Notes: a model not told the origin generated them from the letters alone. Shown: positions 17,889-26,479, numbered from the stretch's first letter. The stretch: DNA of 64,000 nt from Hominimerdicola alba (GCF_900112155.1 NZ_FOKQ01000004.1:1-64000), one strand, 5' to 3'. A program made the numbers and translations.

Positions 17889-18152
17889 CGTATCGTTTCA
17901 GGGCTAAAAACTGTTGATTTCAGTGCCTACTTACATCCAGATAGTTCAATCGCATCAATTGATATTGGAGAATTTACTAATTGAGAAGATGATTATGCAG
18001 CAGTGTTAGTGTACTTGAAGATAATGGGATATGACGAAGTATCAGCTGGATATGTTGTTCATCACAGTATAGAAAATGGAATAATCCAGCTCGTTGATCA
18101 GGCAATCCATAGTGAGTTCAGTCACTACGGCGGTGTTTACTTTTATGAATAA
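17889..18152 (+). pseudogene. Toxin C-terminal domain remnant, HNH/EndoVII-like nuclease
   Basis: A frame ending at TAA 18150-18152 is open from 17889 apart from one TGA after GEFTN. It ends with GYVVHHSIENGIIQLVDQAI, then HSEFSHYGG. That pattern (HH, then G-x-x-Q-L-V, H and H-x-G-G) is typical of HNH/EndoVII-superfamily nuclease tips of polymorphic toxins. The N-terminal delivery part is missing. The SUKH gene starts 11 bases downstream, as in toxin-immunity pairs. The stop codon and lack of a start make an active product unlikely. Confidence 0.6.
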
Positions 18153-18163
18153 GGAGGATCTGT

Positions 18164-18721
18164 ATGTTAATTAGTAAATTTAATGTTTCTGATGTTGAAT
18201 CGTCCATTAGCAAATTTGAAGCAGAATATACTGTTTCTTTTCCTGATACATATAGAGAATTTCTCCTAAAATATAATGGCGGATATACTCCAAAGACAAA
18301 AGTCAGTATAAATAGAGCTTCATCTGATTTGCGCGCACTTTTTGGTTATGCTGAGGCTTATCAAAACTATAATATTCTTAGTGTCTTTTCAAGCAGTGAT
18401 ATAATAAATTATACTAAGAGCGGTTTGATACCAATTGGGGCAAATGTCTTCGGTGATTATTTCTTGATTCGTATTAATGGCGATGATTATGGTGCCGTAT
18501 ATTTTAGATATCATGATAAAAATATTGCAGATATTTTTATTGCTGACAGTTTCAAGACATTTGTCAGCAAGTGCAAAAGTGAGATGGTTGGACATATTCG
18601 CACGATCGAAGAGAGAAAAGCCGATTTAATTGCAAATGGATTGGACATTTGGTCAAGCCTTTCGCGAAAGGCTTGCGGAGAGCTCGAGAGGCAGAGCCTC
18701 TCGGTCAAGGCACAAAAGTGA
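18164..18721 (+). CDS. SMI1/KNR4 (SUKH) family immunity protein
   Basis: The 185-residue protein has the SUKH fold signature: an N-terminal helix, then FPDTYREFLLKYNGG, and GLIPIGANVFGDYFLIRING further on. Such proteins neutralise nuclease and other toxins by direct binding. AAGGAGG precedes ATG 18164. The toxin remnant immediately upstream is the natural partner. Oddly, the last 22 or so residues (from SLSRKACGELERQ) are encoded by the left arm of a dispersed repeat, which also supplies the stop codon. The native C-terminus was therefore replaced or extended. Confidence 0.85.
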   Translation: MLISKFNVSDVESSISKFEAEYTVSFPDTYREFLLKYNGGYTPKTKVSINRASSDLRALFGYAEAYQNYNILSVFSSSDIINYTKSGLIPIGANVFGDYFLIRINGDDYGAVYFRYHDKNIADIFIADSFKTFVSKCKSEMVGHIRTIEERKADLIANGLDIWSSLSRKACGELERQSLSVKAQK

Positions 18722-19320
18722 CGTGACAATAGTACTTTAAATAGCACAGCGAACTACCGACCAAAAAAGGCGTGGCAATAAAAAAAATTCGAGCGTATGC
18801 AAAACTAATGCATACGCTCAAACTATGTCCGTAAATATATTGCCGCGCCCGAAATCAACGGCGATAGCTCGTTGATTTCTCGCCCCAAGGAACGAGGGGC
18901 GAAAAATCGCAAACTATTTACCACAAGCAAATGTCCGACTATACAAATAAAGTCCTGATTTTTGGACTGATAGCATTATCGGACTGATATCTATATCTGA
19001 ATCCAACAGAGTGCGGTTCGGTTATCCTACGTACTGCGGTAGCCAAGGTCGCCCCTGACGGATCGAGTCATCGGAAACGCTGTCGCTGTCCGATGACGGG
19101 CGCGGCAATATATTCACGCATATAGAAAGAGCGTGGACGTTTGTATTGTCCACGCTCTGAAATTTTATTATTGCCGCGCCTATTTGGTCGGGAAGTTCGC
19201 TGTGCTATTTATTGCACTCTTGCCACGTCGATTTTGCGCCTTGACCGAGAGGCTCTGCCTCTCGAGCTCTCCGAAAGCTTTTCGCGAAAAGCTTGACCAA
19301 AAGCTCCCCTCCTTGGCATT
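18650..19320. repeat. Large dispersed foldback repeat, copy R1
   Basis: This copy of about 670 bp lacks the leftmost terminus and begins inside the SUKH gene. It contains the hairpins CAAGCCTTTCGCGAAAGGCTTG and GAGAGGC-AGA-GCCTCTC (18686-18702). A GCGTATGC/GCATACGC pair and GAAATCAACG/CGTTGATTTC (18851-18879) follow. It continues with a conserved centre holding GTCCTGATTTTTGGAC, then mirrored versions of the same modules, and ends in CTCCCCTCCTTGGCATT. No reading frame of note exists. It lies between the convergent SUKH and HPt genes. Confidence 0.85.
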
Positions 19321-19335
19321 CCACACAAATCTGCA

Positions 19336-19737
19336 TCAACTCACATCATCCTGAATTTTCTCATACTCCAGTCCGCCGTCAACTATCACTCGCTTGATGC
19401 ACTCCACCGTCCGCTTATAAACTTCATATGCCCTGCCAAAACTATCCAGCGCAGATTCCCTGTCGCCGCCGCGCAGAGCGTCAACTGTATCATAGCACAA
19501 GGTATACAGCTCGTACATCGAAAGCGTTCCCGTTACCGATTTCATCGAATGCACTGCCCGCATAACGCCCTCATCGTCGCCGCTGTCCATGCACCGCTTA
19601 GCCTCTTCAAAGGTGTTCTCTGTCAGAAAATTCACCAGCAGACCGCAATACAGCAGCTCCTCGTCCATGAATTTTTCCAGTCCGTCCGCATAGTCTATAC
19701 CGCATTTTACAAGCTCCGCCCTGTCCTTTTCCGTCAT
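19336..19737 (-). CDS. Histidine phosphotransfer (HPt) domain protein
   Basis: The 133-residue all-helical protein has the HPt motif A-V-H63-S-M-K-S-V-T-G-T-L, where the histidine accepts a phosphoryl group from a response regulator receiver. It has no kinase or receiver domain of its own and would act as a free relay protein in a multistep phosphorelay. The partner genes are not in the neighbourhood. ATG 19737 is preferred because AAGGAGG lies 8 bases upstream; GTG 19746 would be too close to it. The 3' end faces repeat R1. Confidence 0.85.
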   Translation of the reverse strand: MTEKDRAELVKCGIDYADGLEKFMDEELLYCGLLVNFLTENTFEEAKRCMDSGDDEGVMRAVHSMKSVTGTLSMYELYTLCYDTVDALRGGDRESALDSFGRAYEVYKRTVECIKRVIVDGGLEYEKIQDDVS

Positions 19738-19746
19738 TGATAACAC

Positions 19747-20179
19747 CTCCTTCCGATGGTCTCTTTAGTATATTATACACCATCAGTTCATATTTTTCAA
19801 TAGTTTATTAATATTTCTGTAAAATGTACAATTGATACTCAATATTAATCTAACTTTATATACAATACCACCGCTTCGTAAAAATTATTACTGGAAATCA
19901 TATCTATTTCGCAATATCAGCCATTTCCTATTCCAAAACTCGGTTATCATTTTATTAAACGGACTCACCACGCGTCATGTGAACACAGCAACAAAAGATA
20001 AACATCACAATAACTGATAAACATATTAAACAATATAAAATAGCATCTTTGCCAGAAACTATGTAATACCATGATACTTGATATATATAATTGACTTTAT
20101 CCAAAATTTGTGATATTATTCAAACTGATGTGTCACGCCCTGCGCCGACACAAAACACTGTAAAAGGACTGATATTATA
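19747..20179. other. AT-rich intergenic region
   Basis: No gene is supported here. It contains the promoter at 20091-20119 and otherwise AT-rich sequence. Confidence 0.6.
20091..20119 (+). promoter_or_regulatory. Promoter of the twin lipoprotein genes
   Basis: TTGACT (20091-20096) and TATTAT (20114-20119) are spaced by 17 bases, 61 bases before the first start codon. Confidence 0.6.
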
Positions 20180-20962
20180 ATGAAAAAAAAGATACTCACA
20201 GCCGCAGTAATATCTGCCATGCTGACCCTCACCGCCTGCGGTGATGCTGACACAAAGACAACTTCCGAAAGTAAGGCAGATACCACAACAACTGCCGCTT
20301 CCGAGGAAGTTACCACCGAAGCCGATGCGGAAGTTATCACTGAAGCCACCGAGAAAATAACCGACACCATCGAGGAAGTGACCACCGAACTCGCCCCCGC
20401 TGTTCCCACCGAACTCAGCACCACTTACGCCGACCTCGATAACAGAAGCTTCAAGTACAACGGCACACTCTTTACCGTCGGTGTATCCACCTTGCAGGAT
20501 CTTCTCGATGCAGGCGCAGAACCCAAGAAAGTCAGCGGTTCTTCAAAATCCGAAATGAACTTCGATAAAGAATACAGCCATACGTTCAAAGGACAGTTCC
20601 CATACAACTGCCTTGAATATTATCTGGCTGATTTTGGTACTCAGGTTGAACTGTACTTTGTTAACCCCGACGAATCCCCAAGAAAAGTAAGAGACTGCGT
20701 TCTTGCTAATATAGATGTCCGTGTAGATGACTCGATAAAGCCCGCATCAGGCAGCGGTATCGCAAAAAATCTGGAGTTCGCTTTTGACCGCACACTCACC
20801 TACGATGCACTGGTGGCTAACAGCGGCGAACCTACCTATGAAGATCATGGATATCATTATGCTGTCGTATCCGAGAAGACCCTCAACCACGATAGCGGAT
20901 ATGTATTCGGTTTCAACAGCAAAAACGAATTCACCAACTTTGAGATCACATGGATACCATAA
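20180..20962 (+). CDS. Lipoprotein, first of a tandem pair
   Basis: The 260-residue precursor has a lipoprotein signal (lipobox LTAC, Cys20) and a low-complexity linker rich in threonine and glutamate to about residue 80. A folded domain of about 180 residues follows. The next gene encodes a paralogue with an almost identical signal and linker, and a shared LFTV/IFRF...TLQDLLDAG motif in the domain. The function is unknown; the linker suggests a domain held away from the membrane. Spacing to the second gene is 28 bases, so cotranscription is likely. Confidence 0.75.
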   Translation: MKKKILTAAVISAMLTLTACGDADTKTTSESKADTTTTAASEEVTTEADAEVITEATEKITDTIEEVTTELAPAVPTELSTTYADLDNRSFKYNGTLFTVGVSTLQDLLDAGAEPKKVSGSSKSEMNFDKEYSHTFKGQFPYNCLEYYLADFGTQVELYFVNPDESPRKVRDCVLANIDVRVDDSIKPASGSGIAKNLEFAFDRTLTYDALVANSGEPTYEDHGYHYAVVSEKTLNHDSGYVFGFNSKNEFTNFEITWIP

Positions 20963-20990
20963 CGCCCAAACCTGAAAGGAATGATTCTAT

Positions 20991-21827
20991 ATGAAGATGA
21001 AAATACTCACAGCCGCAGTAATATCTGCCATGCTGACTCTCACCGCCTGCGGTGAAACCGATAAAGCCGATACCACTTCCGATAAGCCCGCAGAGACCAC
21101 CACAACAACTGCCGCTTCCGAGGAAGTTACCACCGAACCTGTCACCGAAGAAGTGACCACAGAAACCACCCCCGCTGTTGAAACAACAGTAACCACCACT
21201 ACCGAAGCAACTACCACCACCGAGGAGATCCCCCCCGAGCCCGAAAAAGAAGAGTTCAAGCTTGCAGAGGGTCTCAGCGAGAAGTATGTTGATTTCGATA
21301 ATCTTGCACTTGAATTCAACGGACAGATCTTCAGATTCGACGAAGCCACTCTTCAGGATCTCTTAGATGCAGGCGTTGAGCTTTTCACTGATGCTGATCT
21401 TGACAAACAATATGCTAATGATGTTGAAGCACAGGTAAAGATCACCGATTCGATCAGAGCAGACCTCATGTTTCGTAGGATAAACGGTATTTCAGGTACG
21501 TGCCCCAGAGAATACGTCTTAGATGAATGTAGCGCTATTCTAGTAAATTCTCCATATGATGAAATAACATACGGACCTAACTATGGTGAGGGAATGGTAC
21601 ATTTAAATATCCCCCTTACTTTGACTAAGGACGATCTTTTTGAAAACAGTGGTGAACCTTTAAAAGTCAGCAATGGTAGTTTAGCAAGTGTTATGGCATA
21701 TGAATATAAAGGACATTCTGCAATTGATCCGGAAAACAGCAAGTATTGTTCAAGAATCTCCTTTTCTTTCTATAATGATATAATAGCTCGTTTTAAAATA
21801 GACGCTCACGAAGTCGATAGAGATTAA
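20991..21827 (+). CDS. Lipoprotein, second of a tandem pair
   Basis: The 278-residue paralogue shares the signal peptide (MKMKILTAAVISAMLTLTAC) nearly identically with the upstream gene. Its Thr/Glu linker is longer and repeated (about residues 25-85). The C-terminal domain has diverged. From about 21470 the DNA turns more AT-rich than the first half, which could mark a recombination junction. I do not recognise the domain. Confidence 0.75.
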   Translation: MKMKILTAAVISAMLTLTACGETDKADTTSDKPAETTTTTAASEEVTTEPVTEEVTTETTPAVETTVTTTTEATTTTEEIPPEPEKEEFKLAEGLSEKYVDFDNLALEFNGQIFRFDEATLQDLLDAGVELFTDADLDKQYANDVEAQVKITDSIRADLMFRRINGISGTCPREYVLDECSAILVNSPYDEITYGPNYGEGMVHLNIPLTLTKDDLFENSGEPLKVSNGSLASVMAYEYKGHSAIDPENSKYCSRISFSFYNDIIARFKIDAHEVDRD

Positions 21828-21870
21828 TCTCCCATAACGCCAATACCCGCCCTATACCGCAAAAATCCTC

Positions 21871-21898
21871 TTGACTTTTTCTCAAAATATGGTATAAT
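21871..21898 (+). promoter_or_regulatory. Promoter of the XRE regulator gene
   Basis: TTGACT (21871-21876) and TATAAT (21893-21898) are spaced by 16 bases. Confidence 0.75.
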
Positions 21899-21948
21899 AT
21901 AGTTGGTAAGAATTTCTGAACACAAATACGGACAGGGGGTACAGAAAT

Positions 21949-22494
21949 ATGAGTTCATTTGCTGAAAATCTCCGTGCCGCAATGGCAGAACGTTCCCTTA
22001 CACAGGCAGAACTCAGCAAGCGTACAGGAATATCAAAATCATTTATAAGCCAGTATCTTTCGGGTAAATTCAAACCCCGTGATGATAAGCTCTCAGCCCT
22101 GGCACAGGCGCTTGGCACTACCAAAGGCGCACTTCTTGGCTATGAAAGTTCGGGAAGTTCCAACGGTGATAATTCCGCCGACCTGCATAAGGTGCAGGTA
22201 TACAGCGCCGATGACCCCAAGAATCCCTGGGGCGAGGAATATGCCAATACCGAACACGGCAGCTACCGTTTTTATATATGCCGCGATGATAAGAACCGTC
22301 CATTCGTTATGTTCGGCGATTATCTCCTTGTCAGCATCGACGAGATAGGCCCCGCGGGACTTTACGCCGTGGTAAAGGAAGGCTCACCCGACCGCGTTTA
22401 TTTCCGCGAATTCTCCGACCCCCGCAAGGAAGCCGCTGAGCTTGATCTGCGCATCATCGGCAGAGTTTGCGAGATACGCAGAAAAATGACCTGA
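21949..22494 (+). CDS. XRE family regulator with S24-like C-terminal domain
   Basis: The 181-residue protein has an N-terminal helix-turn-helix (SLTQAELSKRTGISKSFISQYLSGKFKPRDDKL...). After a serine/asparagine linker comes a C-terminal domain with the beta-strand pattern of LexA/CI repressors (FVMFGDYLLVSIDEIGPAGLYAVVKEG). The usual catalytic serine before the GD motif is not visible, so self-cleavage is doubtful. The domain may serve for dimerisation or ligand sensing. Similar proteins are common in Ruminococcaceae genomes outside prophages. It is a single-gene unit with its own promoter and terminator. Confidence 0.8.
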   Translation: MSSFAENLRAAMAERSLTQAELSKRTGISKSFISQYLSGKFKPRDDKLSALAQALGTTKGALLGYESSGSSNGDNSADLHKVQVYSADDPKNPWGEEYANTEHGSYRFYICRDDKNRPFVMFGDYLLVSIDEIGPAGLYAVVKEGSPDRVYFREFSDPRKEAAELDLRIIGRVCEIRRKMT

Positions 22495-22516
22495 TATACA
22501 ATACATAGCTTTTTCG

Positions 22517-22552
22517 GGACGTTTCCGCATTTTCGCGGAAGCGTCCTTTTTG
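22517..22552 (+). terminator. Intrinsic terminator of the XRE regulator gene
   Basis: GGACG-TTTCCGC pairs with GCGGAA-GCGTCC around a short loop and is followed by TTTTTG. Confidence 0.8.
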
Positions 22553-22998
22553 CGGACATTTCTCGGTATACTTCCTACCGTCTTCGATGGCGAAAAAAAT
22601 ATATCTCAAATAAATATCCATTATTTTACAGACGCATAAAGTGGTGTGCCAAAGGGATATCCATATTTCTTTTGTGCAAAAAAACTTAAAAATGCTGTCT
22701 ATTGTGATGAAAATTTCACCGTTCGCCAACCGCCCCCGATATTGACATGAGGGCTGTGATGGTATATAATGAATAATAGATGTTTTGTAAATATTTAATA
22801 TCAGGTGTTTTGTAATAGTAAACGGCATATGAACTTTTACTTATCCGCATATCCTGCGGTGTTATGATATCTATGCCGCTTACCGCGATATCTGCATAAA
22901 GAAAAATACAGATATCACCAGCATTTAAGGAAAGGCAGACTTGCGCACAGCATATCAATATATGAAATAAGTGCGCACAGATCGTTAGGAGGATTAAA
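22553..22998. other. Intergenic region upstream of the WG-repeat lipoprotein
   Basis: It contains a single end of the MITE-like repeat (22632-22662) and, close to the next gene, two TGCGCAC motifs (around 22942 and 22972). No gene is supported. Confidence 0.5.
22632..22662. repeat. Solitary end of the MITE-like repeat
   Basis: ACGCATAAAGTGGTGTGCC followed by AAAGGGATATCC matches the right terminus of the elements at 8978-9080 and 35089-35233. No matching left end is seen nearby. Confidence 0.5.
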
Positions 22999-24387
22999 AT
23001 GAATAAAATATTTCGCAGCACCATAGCTGCGGCAGTTTCTGCGGTACTATTTGCAGGCTGTGCCGTTCCCGGCATAAACTCAAAAAACAACAATGGCGAC
23101 GATATGACCGATTCATATAACTACAGCCCCACCGAAACAGGCGATGCCGAACAGGTTTACAACTGGCTGATACAGCCCTCTATCCAGGCTGATAATATCA
23201 TATCCTTCGATGCCAGCAGGATAGACCCCGATAACGCCGATAACAGAGCCTATATCAACTACTCAGTTATCAGACAGAACGGCAAGTACGGTCTTATCGA
23301 CTACGCAGGAAACTATATAATCAAGCCCGCATACGACGACTACTATGTATGCAGCTGCGGCGAGATAGTACTTATCAATATCATCGACGAACGCAATGAG
23401 GAATATGAGTACTGCACCATAGATAAGGATAAAAAGATATCTGCCACACCCCAGCATACCGAGGATACTTCCACCCGCTACTACCTTGATATCAAATCCC
23501 AGAAGGTGTTTGAGGGCAAGAACGGCAGCAAGAGCGTAACCGAGTATACAGGCAAAAAGTCAGTGCCTGTAACCGAAGCAAATGTTGAGATGGACGACTA
23601 CGGCAATCTCCAGGTATCCGTCCCCGACGGCGCACTCTACGGACTTGCCAAAAACGGCAAGCTCCTCACCGATATGGTATATACCGCCTGCTATGCACCC
23701 TCCTATAAGGGCGTAGGCTCTACACTGGTGGCTTTCAGGAACGAAGATAATAAATGGGGCTACCTCGATGCCGACGGCAATGTTGTCATCGACTTCATAT
23801 GCGACGGCGACCCCAATGCATATAACGGCATGATGACCGATGACTCAAGCATAGTGCATCCCTACCTCTTCTGCGATGACTATATCCCTGTTTATAAGGA
23901 CGGCTACTACAGCTACTACGATTTCTCGGGCGAACAGGTAGTCCGCGCAGGCGAATTTGCCCAGGCAAGACCCATCAACAACGGCAGGGCATGGGTAAAG
24001 CAGAACGACTTCTGGGGCGTTATCCAGATGGGCGAGATAATCGAGGAAGAGAGACCCAAGGACGATTCCTCATCAATGGCAACAACAACATCGGGCTCCA
24101 CATACTGGACGACCACCACAGATACCACCGACAGCCAGCCCGAGTATACCGACTGGGCAAACGTAGTTACTGATGAATACGGCAACGTGGTAACATCACA
24201 GTCCGAATGGACAGACCCGAACGTTACCGACCCTGTATGGACAGACCCTGTTGATCCCGGGTATACCGATCCTGTAACACCTGATCCGGGATATACGGAT
24301 CCTGTTACACCCGATCCGGTATATACCGATCCGGTAACACCTGACCCCGGCTATGTAGATCCGGGAGCAGCCGATCAGGCATATTAA
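22999..24387 (+). CDS. WG-repeat lipoprotein with proline-rich repeat tail
   Basis: The 462-residue precursor has a lipoprotein signal (lipobox FAGC). WG-type repeats follow, such as GKYGLIDYAGNYIIKPAYDDY, LYGLAKNGKLLTDMVY and KWGYLDADGNVVIDF. The last 100 residues form a low-complexity stalk with near-perfect repeats of Y-T-D-P-V-T-P-D-P-G. WG repeats form beta-rich surface modules of uncertain role. The C-terminal stalk after the folded part is unusual for a protein already anchored by lipid. AGGAGG precedes ATG 22999. An IS element begins 20 bases after the stop and has probably separated the gene from its terminator. Confidence 0.8.
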   Translation: MNKIFRSTIAAAVSAVLFAGCAVPGINSKNNNGDDMTDSYNYSPTETGDAEQVYNWLIQPSIQADNIISFDASRIDPDNADNRAYINYSVIRQNGKYGLIDYAGNYIIKPAYDDYYVCSCGEIVLINIIDERNEEYEYCTIDKDKKISATPQHTEDTSTRYYLDIKSQKVFEGKNGSKSVTEYTGKKSVPVTEANVEMDDYGNLQVSVPDGALYGLAKNGKLLTDMVYTACYAPSYKGVGSTLVAFRNEDNKWGYLDADGNVVIDFICDGDPNAYNGMMTDDSSIVHPYLFCDDYIPVYKDGYYSYYDFSGEQVVRAGEFAQARPINNGRAWVKQNDFWGVIQMGEIIEEERPKDDSSSMATTTSGSTYWTTTTDTTDSQPEYTDWANVVTDEYGNVVTSQSEWTDPNVTDPVWTDPVDPGYTDPVTPDPGYTDPVTPDPVYTDPVTPDPGYVDPGAADQAY

Positions 24388-24431
24388 AAAAAGCAAACCC
24401 GCGTAATGAACCGCACCAGTAAAAACGTACA

Positions 24432-24475
24432 ATGACAAAAAGAGCCTCCTATGGTATAATAGAAACCATAGGAGG
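24432..24475 (+). promoter_or_regulatory. IS promoter nested in a ribosome-site-masking hairpin
   Basis: ATGACA (24432-24437) and TATAAT (24455-24460) are spaced by 17 bases. CCTCCTATGG (24445-24454) pairs perfectly with CCATAGGAGG (24466-24475), which contains the orfA Shine-Dalgarno sequence; the -10 box lies in the loop. Transcripts from this promoter would begin near 24467 and lack the left stem arm, so translation is free. Read-through transcripts from outside would fold and hide the ribosome site. Confidence 0.75.
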
Positions 24476-24482
24476 TTTTGTT

Positions 24483-24818
24483 ATGACAAGAAGTTACGGA
24501 CGCATACAACAGTACGAAAAAGAGATACTTGAATTAAAGAAACAAGGATTGACATTAAGACAAATTGGAGAACGGCTTGGCTTCTCACAAAAACAAGTAC
24601 ATAATTTCATCACCCGGTATAATGAGAAGCAAAGAAAGTTAGCTGCCGGTATTGTTTTGAGAAGGAAAGGTCGTCCGTCAAAAAACGATAAGTACACCGA
24701 GACAGATAAAGTCAATGAGCTGAAATATATCATAGCTCGTAAGGATGCGAAGATCAAAGCTCTTGAAATGGAGAATGAACTTATGCGGGATTTTCTCTCG
24801 CTTACAGAAAGGAAGTGA
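24483..24818 (+). CDS. IS3-family transposase OrfA
   Basis: The 111-residue protein carries an N-terminal helix-turn-helix (LRQIGERLGFSQKQVHNFITRY) that recognises the IS ends. A C-terminal coiled-coil-like segment (about 78-108) for multimerisation follows. ATG 24483 is chosen because AGGAGG lies 7 bases upstream; an in-frame ATG at 24432 overlaps the promoter. Its stop overlaps the GTG of orfB. Confidence 0.9.
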   Translation: MTRSYGRIQQYEKEILELKKQGLTLRQIGERLGFSQKQVHNFITRYNEKQRKLAAGIVLRRKGRPSKNDKYTETDKVNELKYIIARKDAKIKALEMENELMRDFLSLTERK

Positions 24819-25669
24819 GACCGGAAGTAAAGTACCGAGTTATCTATCGTCATAAGGATAAGTACAGCATAAGCGAGATGTGCAGGATACTTGGCGTGTC
24901 AAGAAGCGGTTATTATGGCTTTGTTAAACGCATGGACAAGCCTGCAAGGGATCTGGAGCTGTCAGAACTTATTCGTGAATGTCGGCAGGAAACTAAGCAG
25001 ACATATGGTTATCGTCGTGTAGCTATATGGCTTGAACGCAAAGGCATTCATCATAACCCAAAGACCATTCTGCGTGTTATGAATAAATACAGCCTTCTTT
25101 CTGTTGTCAGGAGAAGAAAATACTGCAATTACAGTCAGGCTCTGCACAGATACGATAATCTGCTCAACAGAGATTTCCACGCGGACAGACCTAATCAGAA
25201 GTGGGTAACCGATATTTCCTACATAAAGACTGCACAGGGATTTCTGTATCTCTCGGTCATCAGAGACCTGTATGACCGAAGTGTAGTTGCTTACAAGACA
25301 TCGACGGTTCAGAACATAAACCTTGTTCTGAACACGATTAAAGCTGCCAAGAGAAAGGAAAAGGTCACCGGGGAGTTGCAGCTCCACAGTGACCAAGGGT
25401 TTCAATACACTTCACAACCGTATTTTAACCTAACCAAAGCATACCACATTACGCCGTCAATGTCAAGACGTGGAAATCCATATGATAACGCTTTGGCTGA
25501 AAACTTTTTCTCCATTTTGAAAACAGAATGCATTTACAGGACTAAGATCAAGACATTCGCCGAAGCGAGACATCTCATTGATGATTATATCTATTTCTAC
25601 AATCATCAGCGTATACAACTCAAAACAAAACTGACTCCGCTTGAATTGCGAAGCCAGTTCGTTGCTTGA
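24815..25669 (+). CDS. IS3-family transposase OrfB (DDE integrase core)
   Basis: The 284-residue protein has the HTH_21-like N-terminus (VSRSGYYGFVKR...) and an rve core. The DDE residues are visible as WVTDISYI, LHSDQGFQYTS and the glutamate in ALAENFFSILKTE. It starts with GTG overlapping the orfA stop (GTGA) in the -1 frame. It may be made by reinitiation after AAAGGA, or as an OrfAB fusion by -1 frameshifting, though no classical A6G slippery run is seen. It is nearly identical to the partial copy at 2-268. Confidence 0.93.
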   Translation: MRPEVKYRVIYRHKDKYSISEMCRILGVSRSGYYGFVKRMDKPARDLELSELIRECRQETKQTYGYRRVAIWLERKGIHHNPKTILRVMNKYSLLSVVRRRKYCNYSQALHRYDNLLNRDFHADRPNQKWVTDISYIKTAQGFLYLSVIRDLYDRSVVAYKTSTVQNINLVLNTIKAAKRKEKVTGELQLHSDQGFQYTSQPYFNLTKAYHITPSMSRRGNPYDNALAENFFSILKTECIYRTKIKTFAEARHLIDDYIYFYNHQRIQLKTKLTPLELRSQFVA

Positions 25670-25728
25670 TTTAATTTGCCATAGGGGCTTTTTTGTGATG
25701 TACGCACAATGTGGTGCGGTTCATAAAC

Positions 25729-26474
25729 TGCCAAGGAGGGGAGCTTTTGCTAAAATCAAACGCGGCAACAAACCTGCGACCCAGACGAACTAAGCCGCGA
25801 ACTGAGCTTTTGGTCAAGCTTTTCGCGAAAAGCTTGCGAGGAGTTTGAGAGGCAGAGCCTCTCGGTCAAGGCACAAAAGTGACGTGGCAATAAAGCAGTA
25901 AATAGCACAACAAACTTCCGACTAAATAGGCGCGGCAATAACAAAAATTCGAGCGTATGCAAAACTAATGCATACGCTCTTTCTATCTGCGGATATTATT
26001 GCCGCGCCCGAAATCAACGGCGATAGCTCGTTGATTTCTCGACCCGAGGAACGAGGGGCGAAAACTCACAAACTAGCAACCACAAGCAAATGTCCGATCA
26101 CACAAACAAAGTCCTGATTTTTGGACTTATAGCACTATCGTACAGGTATCTATATCTGAATCCAACAGAGTGCGGTGTTCTTATCAGAAGTACTGCGGTA
26201 GCCAAGGTCGCCCCTGACGGGTCGAGTCATCGGAAACGCTTCGCTGTCCGATGACGGGCGCGGCAATAATTTACGCAGACAGAAAGAGCGTGGACATTTG
26301 TATTGTCCACGCTCGTATTTTTGTTATTGCCGCGCCTTATTTGGTCGATAGTTCGCTGTTCTCTTATTGCTTGCTTTTGCATTTTGGTTTTGCGCCTTGA
26401 TGCGAGGGCTCTGCCCTCGCGCTCCCGCAAGCTTTTCGCGAAAAGCTTGACCAAAAGCTCTCTTCCTTGGCATT
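25729..26474. repeat. Large dispersed foldback repeat, copy R2 (most complete)
   Basis: This 746-bp copy opens with TGCCAAGGAGGGGAGCTTTTG and closes with the inverted form ending in TTCCTTGGCATT. The two arms are mirror-related over about 200 bases each. In order they carry a CGCG-centred palindrome, a GC-rich hairpin with loop AGA/TCT, GGCGCGGCAATA, a variable hairpin, then TATTGCCGCGCCC and another variable hairpin. The second arm's variable hairpin is GTCATCGGA (26226-26234) with TCCGATGAC (26247-26255). The centre has no reading frame. It lies between the IS and the 3' end of the lysozyme gene. Confidence 0.88.
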
Positions 26475-26479
26475 CTATC

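Larger units (their letters stand above)
24407..25723 (+). mobile_element. Complete IS3-family insertion sequence (IS150-like)
   Basis: This element of 1317 bp has terminal inverted repeats TGAACCGCACCA (24407-24418) and TGGTGCGGTTCA (25712-25723), perfect over 12 bases. It is flanked by a 3-bp direct repeat TAA (24404-24406 and 25724-25726), as expected for target duplication in this family. It carries orfA and orfB with a one-frame offset. Both genes are intact, so it may be active. A second copy forms the start of the window. Confidence 0.93.

Noticed and set aside
18722-19335. Short open frames within repeats R1-R4 as small genes
   Set aside because: They recur only because the repeat recurs, lack ribosome sites, and stop codons fall differently in each copy.
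24225-24384. Tandem DNA repeat near the end of the WG-repeat gene as a separate repeat locus
   Set aside because: It stays in frame and encodes the proline-rich stalk of the lipoprotein, so it is part of that gene.
25729-26474. CRISPR array, considered for the hairpin-rich repeats
   Set aside because: There are no regularly spaced identical repeats with unique spacers; the repeats are inverted modules of a single long element.
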